In this document: piece by piece, positions 1 through 12,160 of the stretch
How the letters are laid out: each line of letters opens with the position of its first letter
Numbering within the stretch: position 1 is the stretch's first letter
DNA from: Zeugodacus cucurbitae
Lineage: Eukaryota; Arthropoda; Insecta; Diptera; Tephritidae
DNA: 64,000 nt
NCBI RefSeq assembly: GCF_028554725.1
Contig: NC_071668.1
Location: 59,366,232-59,430,231, forward strand
Reading direction: 5' to 3'
Made by a program: the position numbers and the translations under genes
Notes under the pieces: model-generated
Told to the model about the DNA's origin: nothing
Database searches by the model: none
The model's input: the letters and a program-made list of their open reading frames with translations, nothing else

Positions 1-1251
1 TTGTGTACAAAAACAAAATAATAAAATTATATGGCATTTGTTATGGTATAACAACAACATGTCATGGCATATTCTATATATATACATGCGTACATATGTA
101 TATATCAGTTTGTATAAGTAAAATATAATATACAGTATTGAGTTCAACTTTTTTTTGTAAATTTTTTGCGCTCTCGCTTTCCAAAGAGAGCAAATAAAAT
201 AAACAAATAAAGCGATATAAAAATGTAGACCAAAGCAAATAAACAAAGGATATAAGCGCAAACATTGCAAAAAATAAAAAAAAATGTGAAAAATAAAACA
301 ATGTTCGTGAACCGCGTTGAATTGAGTTACATTGTAGCGCACACGTATAGTCGTATCATCAAACGCATCCGTTTCCGGTTTTTATCCAATTCAAGATGAT
401 AAGCGTGGCATGCACGAAAATGCGATATTAAAGTTAGTTTAAAGGGAGTAGAAGTATACGTATGCTATCTATAAATATATTTTAAAATTCTAACGATTTT
501 TGTTTCATAAAAATACAATTATTCTTTCAACTTCTCTTTCACTTTTCTTGACTTTAAACCGACTTTGAATAACTAGAACTAGTTCTCGTTAAACTAGAAA
601 AGCTTTTGCAGCATTAAGTAGGTGCGAAAATCTTGATGTGGTTGGAATCCATAAGTCATCAAGAAGTAAACAGATATATAAGATTTCATATTAAAGGCCG
701 GAACGCTACGTTTTGAGTTCAAGTGTTAGGACAAAAAATTAGACTATGAAATACAGGGATAGGGGTACGTTGACAACTTAATACGAGTTCCCATAAACCT
801 TTCGAAATTATGTGATATTCTTTCGGATTTGTTATTGTCTTTGTAGTCTAATTTGATAGAGATCAACATATTTAAAGGGACTTTGACTCAAAACAAGAAC
901 TTCACGATTTTTATTCATGTTACTACAGCAGATAACCACCATATTTGTTTCTATATGTGTTTGATTAATAATCTGAGTGGTAAATTTAGAGTACTGAAAT
1001 AGAAAGAAGTGAAACTACACGACATCGATTTCAATACCTCAGAAACTCAAGAGCATTCATACTATTTTCAACACACCTTCGAAATGGAGGCAATTCTTCA
1101 GCCTAGTTGGAGAGTAATGCTGGTGAAATTTTAAAATACATATGCTATTAGAAAGATCTAGAACTCTCCAGAGTTTATTATGGCGTCGAGATCGCAATAT
1201 TAAATATTACTAACATTTCTATCACCAAATAAAATGTGGAAAGCATCAATT
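1..1251. other. AT-rich non-coding stretch
   Basis: No ORF with recognisable similarity, no RNA gene and no transposon terminus was seen. A few short TATA/CATA microsatellite tracts occur near 75-110. It is probably unique intronic sequence. The only notable point is that it ends at the 6-bp AGCTAT flanking the LINE copy that follows. Confidence 0.6.
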
Positions 1252-1257
1252 AGCTAT

Positions 1258-1804
1258 CTTCTTCTTCTTAACTGGTGTAGACAGCACTACGCGGTTATAG
1301 CCGAGTTTACAACAGCGCACCATTAGCTCTTCCTTCTCACGGTTTGGCGGCTATTGGTGATACCAAGTGTAACTAGGTCGCTATCCATCTTGTCTTTCCA
1401 ACGGAGTGAAGGTCTTTCACTTACTCTGCTTCCTCCAGCAGGTACTGCATCGAACACTTTCACAGTTGCAGTGTTTTCTTCCAATCGAACAACATGATAA
1501 GGACGGGAATGATGAGGGACTTGTAGAGTTTGGTTTTTGTTTGTGAGAGAAGACTTTAGTTTTCAATTGCCTACTCAGTCCAAAGTAGCAACTGTTGGCA
1601 AGAGTGATTCTGCGTTGGATTCCAAGGCTGACGTTGTTATAGGTGTTGTAGATGCTGGTTCCAAGATAGACGAAATTATGTATCTACAACTTCAAAGTTA
1701 TGACTGTCACGTTGGGAGCCAAGCCGTGAATGCGCCGACCGGTTGTTTGATGACCAGAGATATCCCGTCTCGTCCTCGTTCACTACCAGACCCATGCGCA
1801 TCGC
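1258..1804 (-). mobile_element. RTE-type LINE, 5'-truncated copy A
   Basis: On the minus strand this matches the 3' third of the RTE-like retrotransposon seen intact at 29516-30229. The matching parts include the end of the reverse transcriptase, the C-terminal domain with the DAVPAGGS region, and the 3' terminus ending in a repeated AAG tail (read as CTTCTTCTT from 1258). An internal deletion near 1496 joins the VVRLE-like region directly to the KSLIIPVL region. The copy is flanked by AGCTAT at 1252-1257 and 1805-1810, a plausible 6-bp target-site duplication, which makes it a 5'-truncated insertion. The 164-codon plus-strand ORF across it is antisense and not a gene. It is inactive. Confidence 0.85.
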
Positions 1805-2089
1805 AGCTATTAAGCTATACGTTTGCGAAAGAATTTATGAGTGAACTCGGACTTTTGGTGTTTAGTAAGTGTTTGAGAATGCTGGAGTACCTTTTTTTGA
1901 GATTTTATATTTTCAAATTTTTTTATGCTTTAAAACAGGTATATGTCTCATATTATCTTCATAATTTCACATCGACAACAGCTCCAATGTATTCACTAAT
2001 TGTTCTAATATGTATTAACATAAGATCTTAAAAACTCTTTTGAAATGTCTTCCTTAACTCAAGAGTAGGTGACTGACTAGCATTCTCTT

Positions 2090-3672
2090 GGGAGCGGCCA
2101 GCAACGATTCTTTTACATGTGGCTCAAGCAGCTCACGACTTCCGGTCTTAGACCAAGTATCCTCTGGGTAGCCAACAGACATCCGTTTGGAGGCGAGCTA
2201 AAATGAGTAGGCGAAACCCGCTTATGCGGTAGTGAGTAGGGTTTGGGACCCACCACATAAAAACACCCCCCAATGAAAAGGAAGCAACAGCCTCGGATGA
2301 GAGAATTCAAATAACAATTACCCGCTTGAAGAACAATAAGGCGGCGGGGGCCGATGGATTACCGGCCGAGCTATTCAAATACGAGCTGATAAGGTGCATG
2401 CATCAGCTTCTTTGCAGAATATGGTCGGAAAAAAGGACCTCCTCAACATCGCGTATAAGGTTCTGTCGAGCGTACTGTGTGAAAGACTAAAGCCCACCTT
2501 CAACAAACTGATTGGACCTTATCAGTGTGGCTTTAGACCTGGAAAATCAACAACAGACCAGATATTCACCATGCGCCAAATTTTGGAGAAGACCCGTGAA
2601 AATAGGATCGACACACACCATCTATTTGTCGACTTTAAAGCTGCTTTCGACAGCACGAAAAGGAGCTGCCTTTATGCCGCGATGTCTGAATTTGGTATCC
2701 CCGCAAAACTAATACGGCTGTGTAAGTTGACGTTGAGCAACACCAAAAGCTCCGTCAGGATCGGGAAGGACCTCTCCGAGCCGTTCGATACCAGACGAGG
2801 TTCCAGGCAAGGTGACTCAATCTCGTGTGATTTCTTTAACCTGATGCTGGAGAAAATAATACGAGCTGCAGAGCTAAATAGAGAAGGTACAATCTTCTAT
2901 AAGAGTGTAAAGCTACTGGCGTACGCCGATGATATCGATATCATTGGAAACAACACCCGCGCCGTGAGTTCTGCTTTTTCCAGACTGGATAAGGAAGCGA
3001 AGCGTATGGGTCTGGTGGTGAACGAGGACAAAACGAAATATCTCCTGTCGGCAAACAAACAGTCAGCGCATTCGCGTCTTGGCTCCCATGTCACTGTTGA
3101 CAGTCATAACTTTGAAGTTGTAGATAATTGCGTCTACCTGGGAACCAGCATTAACAGCAATAACAATGTCAGCCTGGAAATCCAACGCAGAATCACTCTT
3201 GCCAACAGGTGCTACTATGGACTAAGTAGGCAATTGAAAAGTAAAGTCCTCTCTCGACGAACTAAAACCAAACTCTACAAGTCTCTCATCATTCCCGTCC
3301 TACTTTATGGTGCAGAAGCGTGGACGATGTCAACAGGAGATGAGACGGCAATAGGAGTTTTCGAGAAAAAGGTTTTGCGGAAGATTTATGGTCCCTTAAA
3401 CATTGGCAACGGCGAATACCGCAGACGATGGAACGATGAGCTGTATGTGTTATTCGACGGCATAGACATAGTCCAGCGAATAAAAAGGCAGCGGCTACGC
3501 TGGCTAGGTCATGTTGTTCGAATGGATGAAAGTGCTCCAGCTCTGAAAGTATTCGATGCAGTACCCGCTGGTGGAAGCCGAGGAAGAGGGAGACCTCCAC
3601 TCCGATGGAAGGACCAGGTGGTGAGGGACCTGGCTTCGCTTGGTATAACCAATTGGCGCCAAACTGCTCAAA
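2090..3672 (+). mobile_element. RTE-type LINE, internally deleted copy B
   Basis: The left part (about 2090-2290) is an untranslated leader containing TTTGGGACCCACCACATAAA, also found in the minus-strand copy at 24841-24894, so it is probably the true 5' region of the family. It joins reverse-transcriptase sequence (NNKAAGADGLPAELFKYE, about 2320-2390) with no endonuclease domain between, so that domain is deleted. A second deletion plus frameshift at about 2430 removes the segment that copy H (45341 on) still encodes as ICANYRGIS. The right end breaks off at about 3672, inside the C-terminal domain, so the 3' UTR and tail are missing. No target-site duplication could be identified. The family assignment to RTE is from overall motif order. 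Confidence 0.85.
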
Positions 3673-3758
3673 ACTTAAAAAAATTTCTTGATCTGATGGT
3701 ATCTAAAAAGACTCTATTACGACATGGAAGACATTTCTGGAACGTGTTCAATATTTAA
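2394..3758 (+). CDS. Reverse transcriptase fragment of RTE-type LINE (454 codons)
   Basis: This would be the reverse transcriptase of a non-LTR retrotransposon, which copies its RNA at a nicked chromosomal target. True homology starts at about residue 15 ([11 protein letters not shown]). The first 14 residues are out-of-frame sequence upstream of a deletion, so the ATG is not a native start. Visible motifs are FVDFKAAFD (residues 78-86, first catalytic Asp at 80), GSRQGDS (136-142) and the active-site YADD (177-180). A thumb region follows, then a C-terminal domain with [12 protein letters not shown] and [15 protein letters not shown]. From about residue 427 (after NWRQTAQ) the frame runs into unrelated flanking DNA, so the last ~28 residues are not native. 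All catalytic residues of the polymerase are present, but there is no endonuclease and no natural C terminus. This is the longest ORF in the window. Confidence 0.85.
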   Translation: MHASASLQNMVGKKDLLNIAYKVLSSVLCERLKPTFNKLIGPYQCGFRPGKSTTDQIFTMRQILEKTRENRIDTHHLFVDFKAAFDSTKRSCLYAAMSEFGIPAKLIRLCKLTLSNTKSSVRIGKDLSEPFDTRRGSRQGDSISCDFFNLMLEKIIRAAELNREGTIFYKSVKLLAYADDIDIIGNNTRAVSSAFSRLDKEAKRMGLVVNEDKTKYLLSANKQSAHSRLGSHVTVDSHNFEVVDNCVYLGTSINSNNNVSLEIQRRITLANRCYYGLSRQLKSKVLSRRTKTKLYKSLIIPVLLYGAEAWTMSTGDETAIGVFEKKVLRKIYGPLNIGNGEYRRRWNDELYVLFDGIDIVQRIKRQRLRWLGHVVRMDESAPALKVFDAVPAGGSRGRGRPPLRWKDQVVRDLASLGITNWRQTAQNLKKFLDLMVSKKTLLRHGRHFWNVFNI

Positions 3759-3759
3759 T

Positions 3760-5075
3760 ATAAACAGCAAACAATGCTATAGAATAAAGAAATCTACCAT
3801 AATTCACATAAATTTGCGCATTTCACTTGTAGTTCCAACATTATTGTAAAGTCAAATGGCTGTACGGCGCATAATTGTGCCAACAAACAAAAACAAAAGT
3901 TGGACAAATAATGAGCCAACAAATAAGAGAAAATATGGTAAAAAGCAGTCGGAAAACAAAACAAATAAAACGAAGTTTCATATTTTTCCATTGAAAGTTG
4001 GAGTAAGCAGCGTAGTGGCTAAGTGCAGCAGGAAGTGCTGTTTGCTCACATAAAAGAATTGTAGCAACCGAGTGCGTCAGTGGCAACATCGTGCCATTGT
4101 AATTAGAAAATAACATAGAATACTTGGCGGTCGTTATTTGTTTTGCTGCTGCTGCATATATTGCTATTCTGGGCATGCTTGTTTTGTTGTTATTACATTG
4201 ATTATTGTTTGTGCTCTTGTTGTTGTTACATTAAATATGCGTAAAATGCTTGTTTGGCAAAGTTGCATGGCCATTTCCGTATTTGCTGCACTGCACTGCT
4301 GTGTGTGGGCGTACAAGGCTGAAGTCTAGCGAAATGTACTTACTTATGCATATATATAGTTATATATTTGAGTTATAAATTATCATATGCCTCAATTTAT
4401 TTTTATTATATTTCTCTTTTAAGTTGTAATTTTTTTAGTTTAGAAAAGTTTGCTGCAAGGACTTTACGGCTGAGTTGAGCACAGCTGTACTTACAGCGGC
4501 CACTTTTGGTTTATAATCTTTACTTTTCACTTAACTTAACTCATTCGATGTTGTTTCTCTTGTTTCTAGAGATAGATTGTAAATCCTATACCTTAGACTT
4601 ACGGTCGCGGACAATGTTTTTGCATATAATTATGCTCATGGATTGTAAGTACCGACTCACTAACTTAGAAACAGTATTCCCCTCTCGATTATTATTAGAA
4701 AAATATAGAGATCGGTGTAATCATATCTCTAATGGCGAAGTCCCCCTAAGTGGCAAGTTATGTGTCGAACGATCGGCTATGCACTGAATAGAGATAGAAT
4801 GATAAAGGAAGAAAAGTATTTTATCGGTGGTTATGAGGAATTTATGAAGTAAATGGCCTGAAGAAAGCGTGTTCTACCAGTTCATAAGAAGGGTATTTCT
4901 ATAAATTCTGTCGAGCAGAATTCTTCTAACGCATTTTTTCTTAGTTCTAGTGTGACTTTAGATTGACAATGTTAAAGTCCACATACTCAACATAACCTAT
5001 GAGGTTAGAGAACCCCCAAGAAGAACCAGTTAATATTCAGCAGCTTCCCGACTCCCGTTTCATCAGCATAACATC
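3760..5075. other. Non-coding stretch
   Basis: AT-rich with scattered short ORFs that show no domain. TTG/GCTGCTGCT-type low-complexity sequence occurs around 4135-4215. No transposon termini or RNA gene recognised. It may be unique intronic DNA. Confidence 0.5.
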
Positions 5076-5683
5076 AGGTGATCCAAGTAGAGCTACTTAT
5101 TTCAATAGCCTTTTTTTGACAGATCACGCGTGAGTCGTGGCTGGTTCAATGGGTATGTAGACACACAAAATTGCCGGACTTGGGACGAAGATCAACCTGA
5201 AGAGATTCAAGAGCTGTCATTTCATATAGAAAAATCAACGTTTTGGTGTGGTTTGTAGGTCAGTGGAATCATCGGTCCACATTTCAGCAATCTATGGATT
5301 TATTGAGAGAACACTTCGATGATAGATAGAACAGGTCGGTCGATTGGCCACCAAGACCGTGTGATATCACACCGTTAGACTTTTATCTGTGGCGATATGT
5401 AAAGTCTCAAGTTTAAGGTCTAGGCGGACAATCTCTTGGAGCAATACATCACGCGTGTCATTCGACAGTTACCAGTCGAAATGCTCGAAAGAGTCGTCGA
5501 AAATTAGACTCATCGAAGGGTCCTTCTAAGACGTAGCCACGGCAAATATTTGAATGAGATAATCTTTAAAAAATAAATGCCAAAGAATGTTCTTTGGAGT
5601 GATAAGAATGCATTCCCAATTAAATTTGAATTTTCTGTGCTTTTTGCTTTAAAAAAGTAGGGAATCTCGAAATGGGTCATCCT
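5076..5683 (+). mobile_element. DD41D mariner-like element, deleted copy 1
   Basis: The left end AGGTGATCCAAGTAGAGCTA (5076-5095) and the right end (reads AGGATGACCC inverted, 5674-5683) form short terminal inverted repeats shared with copies at 26708, 38551 and 59868. Inside are decayed transposase fragments: DEEQ-type sequence near 5185, QQSMDLLREHF near 5292, and VDWPPRPCDITPLDFYLW near 5340 with the third catalytic Asp in TPLD. An EMLERVVEN-like tail lies near 5480. Combining this copy with copy 2, about 41 residues separate the FQQD Asp from the TPLD Asp. That is the spacing of the basal 'rosa'-type mariner subfamily described from tephritids. In-frame stops and a deletion of the N-terminal half make it inactive. 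Confidence 0.8.
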
Positions 5684-8561
5684 TTAAATCAAAAAATATA
5701 ATTATTTTGTTGTATGCTTTTGTAAGAGTATTGTTCAAGGGTCTTTAGAATTGAGAAAAATCTTCCGAACCATTGGATACTAGCGCCTGTTTCAGACTTA
5801 GCGATTCTATATTTCATGACTTCTGTAGTCACTCTCGCTAACGCATTCTGGATTCTTAGGCACTATGAGTGGTCATAACTGCGAAGTTGTGGACAATTTT
5901 GTTCTAAACACGTTTTTAAAGAGATCAGATCAGTGCTGGTTATGGAAGAAAGGGGTCACAATCAGAGTCACAGAGAAGAATAACATTTTTTTTAACTGTA
6001 CATTTTTTGGAATTTACTGATAATATCTGGAATATCTTAAACTTTTTTATGTCAGGGTTGCTACCTATCATAAAAGTGAAAGGGTTTCCATCTAACGATA
6101 AAATAAAGAACAATACAATATAATAAATTGGTGCCTAACAAAAGGCCTTCGTGATTTTCGTGAATTTTCTTAAGAGAAAGTCTTCGATCGAATGTTTCAA
6201 AGATTTTTGGATATAATAAGGTATATTTTAAGTTGAATACATATTAAGATTAATTTTACAAAAATATTAAAAAATAACGGAGTTATGTGGTGCCAAGATA
6301 AAATCGATCGGTCAATTTCTCGTTGAGTTATGATGTCAGCAATTTTGAAAACTGACGTTTCGATAAAAACGTGTTTAAAGTTCCGATTATAACGATAAAT
6401 ATCTGATTGCGATCGCTCTTTGGAACGCTCTCATTCAAAAACTATTCAAGATACGACCTTTGCGTTTTCACAGGATATTTTTGAAAGTATAATTTGTCGA
6501 ATAATGAAATAAAAAAATCGATTTTTTTAAAGAATCACACTGGTATATCGACAAGTAAATACTCTAGAAAATTTTAATTTAGAACTTATTTTAGAATAGG
6601 GTTGTCATCTGTTTCTAAAGATTAAACTGAAAAAATTAAACCATTGGAACCTTATTATAAACAGAATTGCCAATTTAAAATAATAAACTTTACAAAATAG
6701 GTACCATAAGGAAATCCCCCAGAAAGTGATCTAGAAATTTTAGAAATATTTTTGGTTGCCAACTAACTGAAATTTTTAATAATAATAATAATTGAAAATA
6801 TTATGAAATTGCATTTTAAAATCTCCCGGGAAGTTTTGAAATTGTCTTCAATGAAGACATACATATTTTGTGATTGAGTTGCCACCTGTCGAAAATATTT
6901 GTAAGTGAAATTTCAGTTTAGTCATCGCTATTATTTTAGCATATATATTATGCATATGTAATTGAACTTGGACAAAATAAGTATTTTCACATCGATAAAC
7001 TTATTGTTGCAGTATTTCTTACATTCGATCGTTGAAATTATATGTAGTTCAAAACTACATTCTTTTGTTACAATAAAATTACCCAAAACACCACATTTTA
7101 AGTGCAGAGTGATTTTATAATACCAAATTTATGCCTGCAATCACAATCTGTCAACTTACAATTAACCAGAATGCAACAACCGCAACTACTTGCTACACGC
7201 TGCAGGACGACATGTCGTATAAGTAACATTTAATTTATTTTTAAACAAGTTTATTTGCCAGCGAAGCGTGTACATTTACCCACCAACCGCCTTATTTGTA
7301 ATTCCCAAGTTGCACACACCCACACAACGTGCAACCTGCTTTACAAGCCATCACTTGTTCTAACGGTATTTGTTGTATGTATTTAATGGACACTTGGCCC
7401 ACCGCAATGTGTTGTCATCCAGTTGCAGTGCAGTGCAGTGCAGTGTTGATGCGGCTATTGTTGGTGTTGTTTTGTTGTTGCTTGCTTGCTGTTGCACGAC
7501 TATACTTTGCCAACCGCAAATTGTTGCTTTGCTGTTGTTGTTTGTTGCAGTGCTAGCAGCTAGCTAGCTTGCCATTGCCATTGGCATTGCTATATAATTT
7601 TGTTTTTGATTTCTTGCTGTTGTTGTTGTTGATGTTCTACTTTTTGTTGTTGTTCTTCTTCTTCTGCTTGTTATTATTGTTCTTGTTATTGTTATTATTC
7701 TGCTGATTTGTATGTTGCTACATTTCTTTGAATGTTATGCTAGCTTCAGCTTGCATACGCTTGATTTGGAAAGCTTGTTTTGCAGCTTCTGCCAGCTGCC
7801 ACACGCCCTCGAGCGAGTAATAAATACTTTGCTACCATATATGTCTGTAGTTAGTACATATGTATGTCTATATAAATGCTCTAGAAATTTACCTATGCTA
7901 ACATATGTTGCACATAAACAGCAACAATTTACAGTTACTTCATTCATTTCACCGCTCGATCTTCCGCCATTCATGCATTTGTCTCATTCATGCAACACAC
8001 ATACACATACATATTTATATCTGCCAGTTTCCAGTTTCTAACTGTCGCTTAGCATTTAATTACACACACTTACTAACGCACACACATGCCTCTAAAGACC
8101 AAGCGCAGCCTCCTCTTCTGCCATCGTTTGCTACTTGTAATTGTATCTTTTGGCAAAATATCGCATAGCAAATGTTGTCTGCCTGCAGTGTTGCATCACA
8201 AGCGCGTTAAGTACATAGTTTTTTGTAATTGTCATGTGGCGTTGCGTTGCCTACTGACCCGTCTACTGTTGCCCTTGCTCTTCTTTAGACGAGTTTTGTC
8301 GCCTGCACTTGCGTTGTCTACCTTCACCGCTGCTATTTACTTATTTACTTACTCACACCTTCATCGTGTATTTGTTGCAAACTTAACGGTTTTACTGTGA
8401 TGTAAATTTATTTAGTTCAAACCTCGGATACCCAGCAGAGCAAAGATTGAATGTCTTCTTTTTCTAACATGACACTGCAATTTGAAGGAATTCAAATGGC
8501 GATTCAGAAGACTTTACTTCGGTCTGTAGAATACGATCTTTACTTGCTTGTTACAGTTTTT
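5684..8561. other. Non-coding stretch with low-complexity tracts
   Basis: No gene. 6050-6905 holds a degenerate series built on GTTGCCAxC/GTTGTCATC (listed separately). 7424-7445 is a short GCAGT repeat, and about 7600-7720 is rich in TTG/TTC/TTA triplets. Short ORFs at 7329-8400 come from triplet-rich DNA and show no domain. Confidence 0.5.
6050..6905. repeat. Degenerate repeat with GTTGCCA-type motif
   Basis: Similar cores recur irregularly: GGGTTGCTACC near 6055, GGGTTGTCATCTG near 6599, ATTGCCAA near 6666, GGTTGCCAACT near 6754 and GTTGCCACCTG near 6876, each followed by AT-rich DNA. The same core in the opposite orientation recurs at 60514, 60609 and 60725. It could be a decayed minisatellite or coincidental. 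I could not define a unit length. Confidence 0.35.
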
Positions 8562-8983
8562 ATGGTATATCACAGATCGACAGATTCTGTATCCTTACAT
8601 GTCTTGACTATACAATTTTATCTAAAAAGGTGTTGCTCCAGAACTCGTAGTTCACGCGCTCCACTTTATCGATATGTAAGGTTTTATCGTCATTGGAGTC
8701 GATTCTAATCTTTATCGCTTTTAAGATCCCTTGAAACCAAAGTTCTAAATCTCAGCCATAATACTTTACTTAATGGTATATCACAGATCGACAGATTCTG
8801 TATCCTTACATGTCTTGACTATACAATTTTATCTAAAAAGGTGTTGCTCCAGAACTCGTAGTTCACGCGCTCCACTTTATCGATATGTAAGGTTTTATCG
8901 TCATTGGAGTCGATTCTAATCTTTATCGCTTTTAAGATCCCTTGAAACCAAAGTTATAAATCTCAGTCATAATACTTTACTTG
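8562..8983. repeat. Tandem duplication, two 211-bp units
   Basis: The unit starting ATGGTATATCACAGATCGAC at 8562 is repeated at 8773, a period of 211 bp. By eye I found only two differences between the units (AGTTC/AGTTA, CAGCC/CAGTC), so the duplication is recent. Each unit contains one TATCGATA octamer (ends of the CTTTATCGATATG segment). It has no coding capacity. The 85-codon ORF at 8451-8708 runs through the first unit without any domain. Confidence 0.9.
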
Positions 8984-9263
8984 AGACAAATTGTTAATTA
9001 TAATTCTTAGGTATCCGTTCCGAAAAGGTGGAGCTCTACAGATCGAGTCAGAGTCAATAGTTTGTCTGTGAATAAAAGTGGAATAGTCAGAGAATATTAC
9101 CTATTGACTAACCTATACGCCTCTTCAAATACATTCAAACTTTTGACCCTGTTGGAAAACCGATCGATGTTATGACCATATTTAGAAGTAACACCACAAG
9201 ACACATAATCTATGGACGTCAAAGCCATATTAGTAATACGATTTCATGCCATACTCTCTCTTA

Positions 9264-9360
9264 GGTAGGTAGGTAGGTAAAGTGGATGCCTCACGACGCA
9301 CTAAAGCCTTTTGGAGGCCCATTGTTACTCCATCGGGACTATAATCCCCTCACACTAGTA
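9264..9360 (-). mobile_element. Probable LINE 3'-end remnant with TAGG tail
   Basis: A (TAGG)4-type run (9264-9281) is followed by a GC-richer segment beginning AAAGTGGATGCCTCACGACG. On the minus strand this would be a LINE 3' UTR with an (ACCT)n tail, the arrangement seen at 30630, 41917 and 57528. No coding remnant was identified, so this is inferred from layout only. Confidence 0.35.
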
Positions 9361-10917
9361 TGTCCTCTCTGAATATTCCTATGGTCTTGATAAACTTGCT
9401 CAATTCAACAAGTTTTATAACTGCAACATCGGAGATATCGTCAAGAAAATCATATCCGATGAAAATTATATGTTACAATCATTATCTATGGAACTGGATA
9501 ACCATAATCTTGAGCCTGAGCCTATTATTGAGTAATCCGAATTGGACGCTTCTAGAATAAACTTGAAATAGGCTTTAACCAGCACTTTGCTAGTCTCAAA
9601 ATTGGACTCATTCTGCACAGTATTATTCATTCTACCTATACTAAACTATATTAAAGATCTTAGAAATCATACCGAAGCTGAGACAAGTTACCATGTAAAT
9701 TGCTTAGATATCATGAGTATGCCATGACAACTTATCTTTAAAAAAAACCTGATAGTTCCTGATTAGAACTTTGATGAAAACAGGGAGGCTGTTATGTGAC
9801 ATGACTTTCACGATTACAGTAATCAGACATCATTCGCGATTCATTTCTACAACAGAAGGGTTTGTTGAACATCTGATATTTGGGTTATTTTGCGGTTTCT
9901 TGGGAAATTCTATAAGTTTTTTTCATTCTTTTAGTGAAATATAGTTTTTTGCAAACTTTTATTTTACTCGATAGATCAAGGTACTGTCAGGTAGATTAGA
10001 CTTGTGGACTGGATTTTGGGCATAAAGTCGATTTCGAGCTTGTCAGTTTATATAACGTAGTATAAAGAACTGTTCTTGATTAGTAGCAGTTTTTTTTAAT
10101 GTAATCGTTCGATGTTTTAACTAGTGTAACCTCTTCGGGATGTTTCAGATCCTTAATATTATTAGTTTGGAATAATGCTACAACTAACTTTCATCTTCTT
10201 CTTTTGAACTTTCAATTAAATTCGCATTCATATTTTCATATCAACTATTCTATTGTTTTCGAAACCGTTGGTAATCTCAACACTTCGATTACCTACAGGG
10301 TAGCTGGAGGGAAGAGCGGGAGAGAAATACTAAACTCTACTCTCCGGCTAACTATGACAAGTGTCATTTTGTAATCTTATGTGGTCTATGCTCATTCCTG
10401 TTTGTTGCTTTTACTATTTTCGTCGCACTTGCAACACGCATGTTGTTATTGTTGCGCTAAGTTTGTGAGCTGCATCATGAGTTTCAAAGATATTTATAAA
10501 CATTTTTTACTTTTTACTTTATACATATATATCTAAAATATATATTTACGCAAGTCCAATATAGTGTTTGCCTCTCTCTTTGGGTGATGTGTGTGCCTTG
10601 CAACAGCGCGACATTGGTAGTGACAGTGGCATTGCGATGCATTCAAGTGTACCGTCTGCGTGGAGCTTTGCAGCTTAGGACGCTGAGCTGTGTTGAAAAT
10701 TGTGCGCTTAGAGAGCATTTTAGCAAAGTTGACAGATTTCTGTTATGCTTTGTTCGTTCGAGTATGTAGTATGTATTTTTCGATAATACTCGACGTGATT
10801 ACTTGTCGACTTACTTTTGATGATTTGCAAATTCGTATAAATATTTAAATGAGTATATATGTATGTAATAGATGTAGAACAATTTAAAATTTCATAGCAA
10901 AAACAATTGTAATTTAT
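9361..10917. other. Non-coding stretch
   Basis: AT-rich. No gene, RNA gene or transposon terminus recognised. ORFs around 10533-10769 overlap on opposite strands and have no features. Confidence 0.5.
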
Positions 10918-10920
10918 AAT

Positions 10921-10945
10921 TTTCTTTTCTCTTTTTCAGGTAAGT
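10921..10945 (+). promoter_or_regulatory. Candidate recursive splice site (ratchet point) 1
   Basis: A pyrimidine-rich tract (TTTCTTTTCTCTTTTTCAG, 10921-10939) forms a strong 3' splice site. It is followed directly by GTAAGT (10940-10945), an ideal 5' splice site. In Drosophila this juxtaposed AG|GTAAGT arrangement marks ratchet points, where long introns are removed in steps. A second site of the same design and strand lies at 47581-47605. No host exon was found between them, which fits one very long intron on the + strand. The function is inferred. Confidence 0.6.
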
Positions 10946-10997
10946 TATAGTGACGTATGACTCATCAGTATACATTTCAATACTCTCTTGGCAAGCG
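10940..10997 (+). other. Candidate RS-exon 1 (58 nt, non-coding)
   Basis: It starts at the ratchet point and ends at AAGCG|GTAAGT (5' splice site 10998-11003). All three frames hit a stop within the first 21 nt (TGA, TAA and TAG), so it is not a coding exon. Recursive-splice exons are typically non-coding and skipped. If retained, they introduce a stop. Confidence 0.45.
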
Positions 10998-11176
10998 GTA
11001 AGTCTGGCAAAATAGACATGGGTAAATGGATATTTAATGGGTTGGTAAAATCATCTTATTATGTAATTTAAACATTAAATACTCATAAGAGAATTAAGAA
11101 GGCATGAGATCTCTATGATGAGACTCATTATTAGACTCATTGCTTGATATCTGTCATAAAATATATTAATATATAT

Positions 11177-12160
11177 TAGGTTGTCGAATATATCCCTTCA
11201 GCCTTTTTGTCTTTTTGAATTTCGCGGCTATGTATAAAGCGCTACAGGGCTCGTATCTGACAATACTATATATCTTTGAAAGGTCTTGACATAACCTACA
11301 AAACGACGCTATGCATGGATCATGGAAAAAATCTAGTTAAACCGGCATGTGGCATCTCGTGACCTCGTCCAGGAGATGGGAGTTAGTCACTAAACCATTT
11401 TAAACCATCTGCAGAAGGCTGGATACACAAAAAAGCTTGATGTTTGGGTGCCGTAGATTTGACGCAAAAAAACAAACTTCTGGACCGAATCAACGCCAGC
11501 GATATGCTGCTGAAACGGAACGAACTCGACCCACTTTTGAAGTGGATGGTGACTGGTGGCGAAAAATGGATCACGGATCACATACGACAATATCAAGCGA
11601 AAACGGTCGTGATCGAAGGCCGGTGAATCGTCTTAAACCGTGGCAAAGCCGGGATTGGAATTGGAAGGGAATCATCTACTATAAGCTGCTCCCATATATG
11701 GCCAGACGCTTAATTCTACCATCTACAAGCGAACAACTGGACCGCTTGAAGCAGGCGATCGGCCAGAAGCGTCCAGAATTGGCCAACAGGAAGGGTGTAG
11801 TGTTCCAGACCACACACTTCGTCAATGACTCGTCAGAAGCTACGGGAGCTCGGATGGGAGGTTTTATCGCATCCACCATATAGTCCGGACATAGCGCCAA
11901 GTGATTACCATCTGTTACTGTCAATGGCGAATGCCCTTGGTGGTGTAAAGTTGAACTCAAAAGAGGCTTGTGAAAAGTGGCTGTCCGAGTTCTTCCCAAA
12001 TAAGGAGGGGGATTCTTCGAGGGGGGTATTATGAAGTTGTCTAGATCGAAACAGATTATAGCCGGAAACGGCGCATATTTGAATTAAATTCGATCACTGT
12101 AACACTTTTTATAAAGCATTGAATAAAGAGCAAAAAACGGAAGAGATATTTGACAAACTA
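11177..12160 (+). mobile_element. mariner element, near full span but internally deleted
   Basis: The left terminus TAGGTTGTCGAATATATCCC (11177 on) and the right terminus (inverted reading GTTTGTCAAATATCTCTTCC, ending near 12160) are imperfect inverted repeats flanked by TA, as in mariner. The 984-bp length is shorter than the usual ~1.3 kb because the N-terminal half of the transposase is largely missing. Its leader (AATTTCGCGGCTATGTATAA) is nearly identical to that of the second copy ending at 35130, so both belong to one family. Confidence 0.85.
11320..12034 (+). pseudogene. mariner transposase pseudogene
   Basis: A mariner transposase would cut and paste the element at TA sites. Recognisable segments are HLQKAGYTKKLDVWVP (about 11400, needing a frameshift), TQKNKLLDRI...LLKRNELDPLLKWMVTGGEKWI (about 11462-11575), LDRLKQAIGQKRPELANRKGVVF (about 11730-11805), and the C terminus RQKLRELGWEVLSHPPYSP...APSDYHL...SKEACEKWLSEFF (11828-12000). 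The first catalytic Asp of the usual TGDEKW motif is Gly here (TGGEKW). The DNARPH motif with the second Asp is lost to a deletion after GVVFQ. The third Asp (PSDYH) remains. With several frameshifts as well, it cannot encode an active enzyme. Confidence 0.85.

Noticed and set aside
1537..2031. 164-codon plus-strand ORF
   Set aside because: It is antisense to the RTE LINE copy at 1258-1804 and runs into flanking DNA. No domain.
3289..3600. 103-codon minus-strand ORF, with similar ORFs at 24073-24423 (+), 29799-30179 (-) and 45737-46090 (-)
   Set aside because: All are the same antisense frame of the RTE C-terminal domain, so the repetition reflects the repeat family, not a gene.
2394..3758. 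RTE ORFs as host genes (similar ORFs are often labelled craniofacial development protein 2-like or reverse-transcriptase-like proteins)
   Set aside because: Multiple truncated copies, target-site duplications and tails show retrotransposition. Nothing supports a host function.
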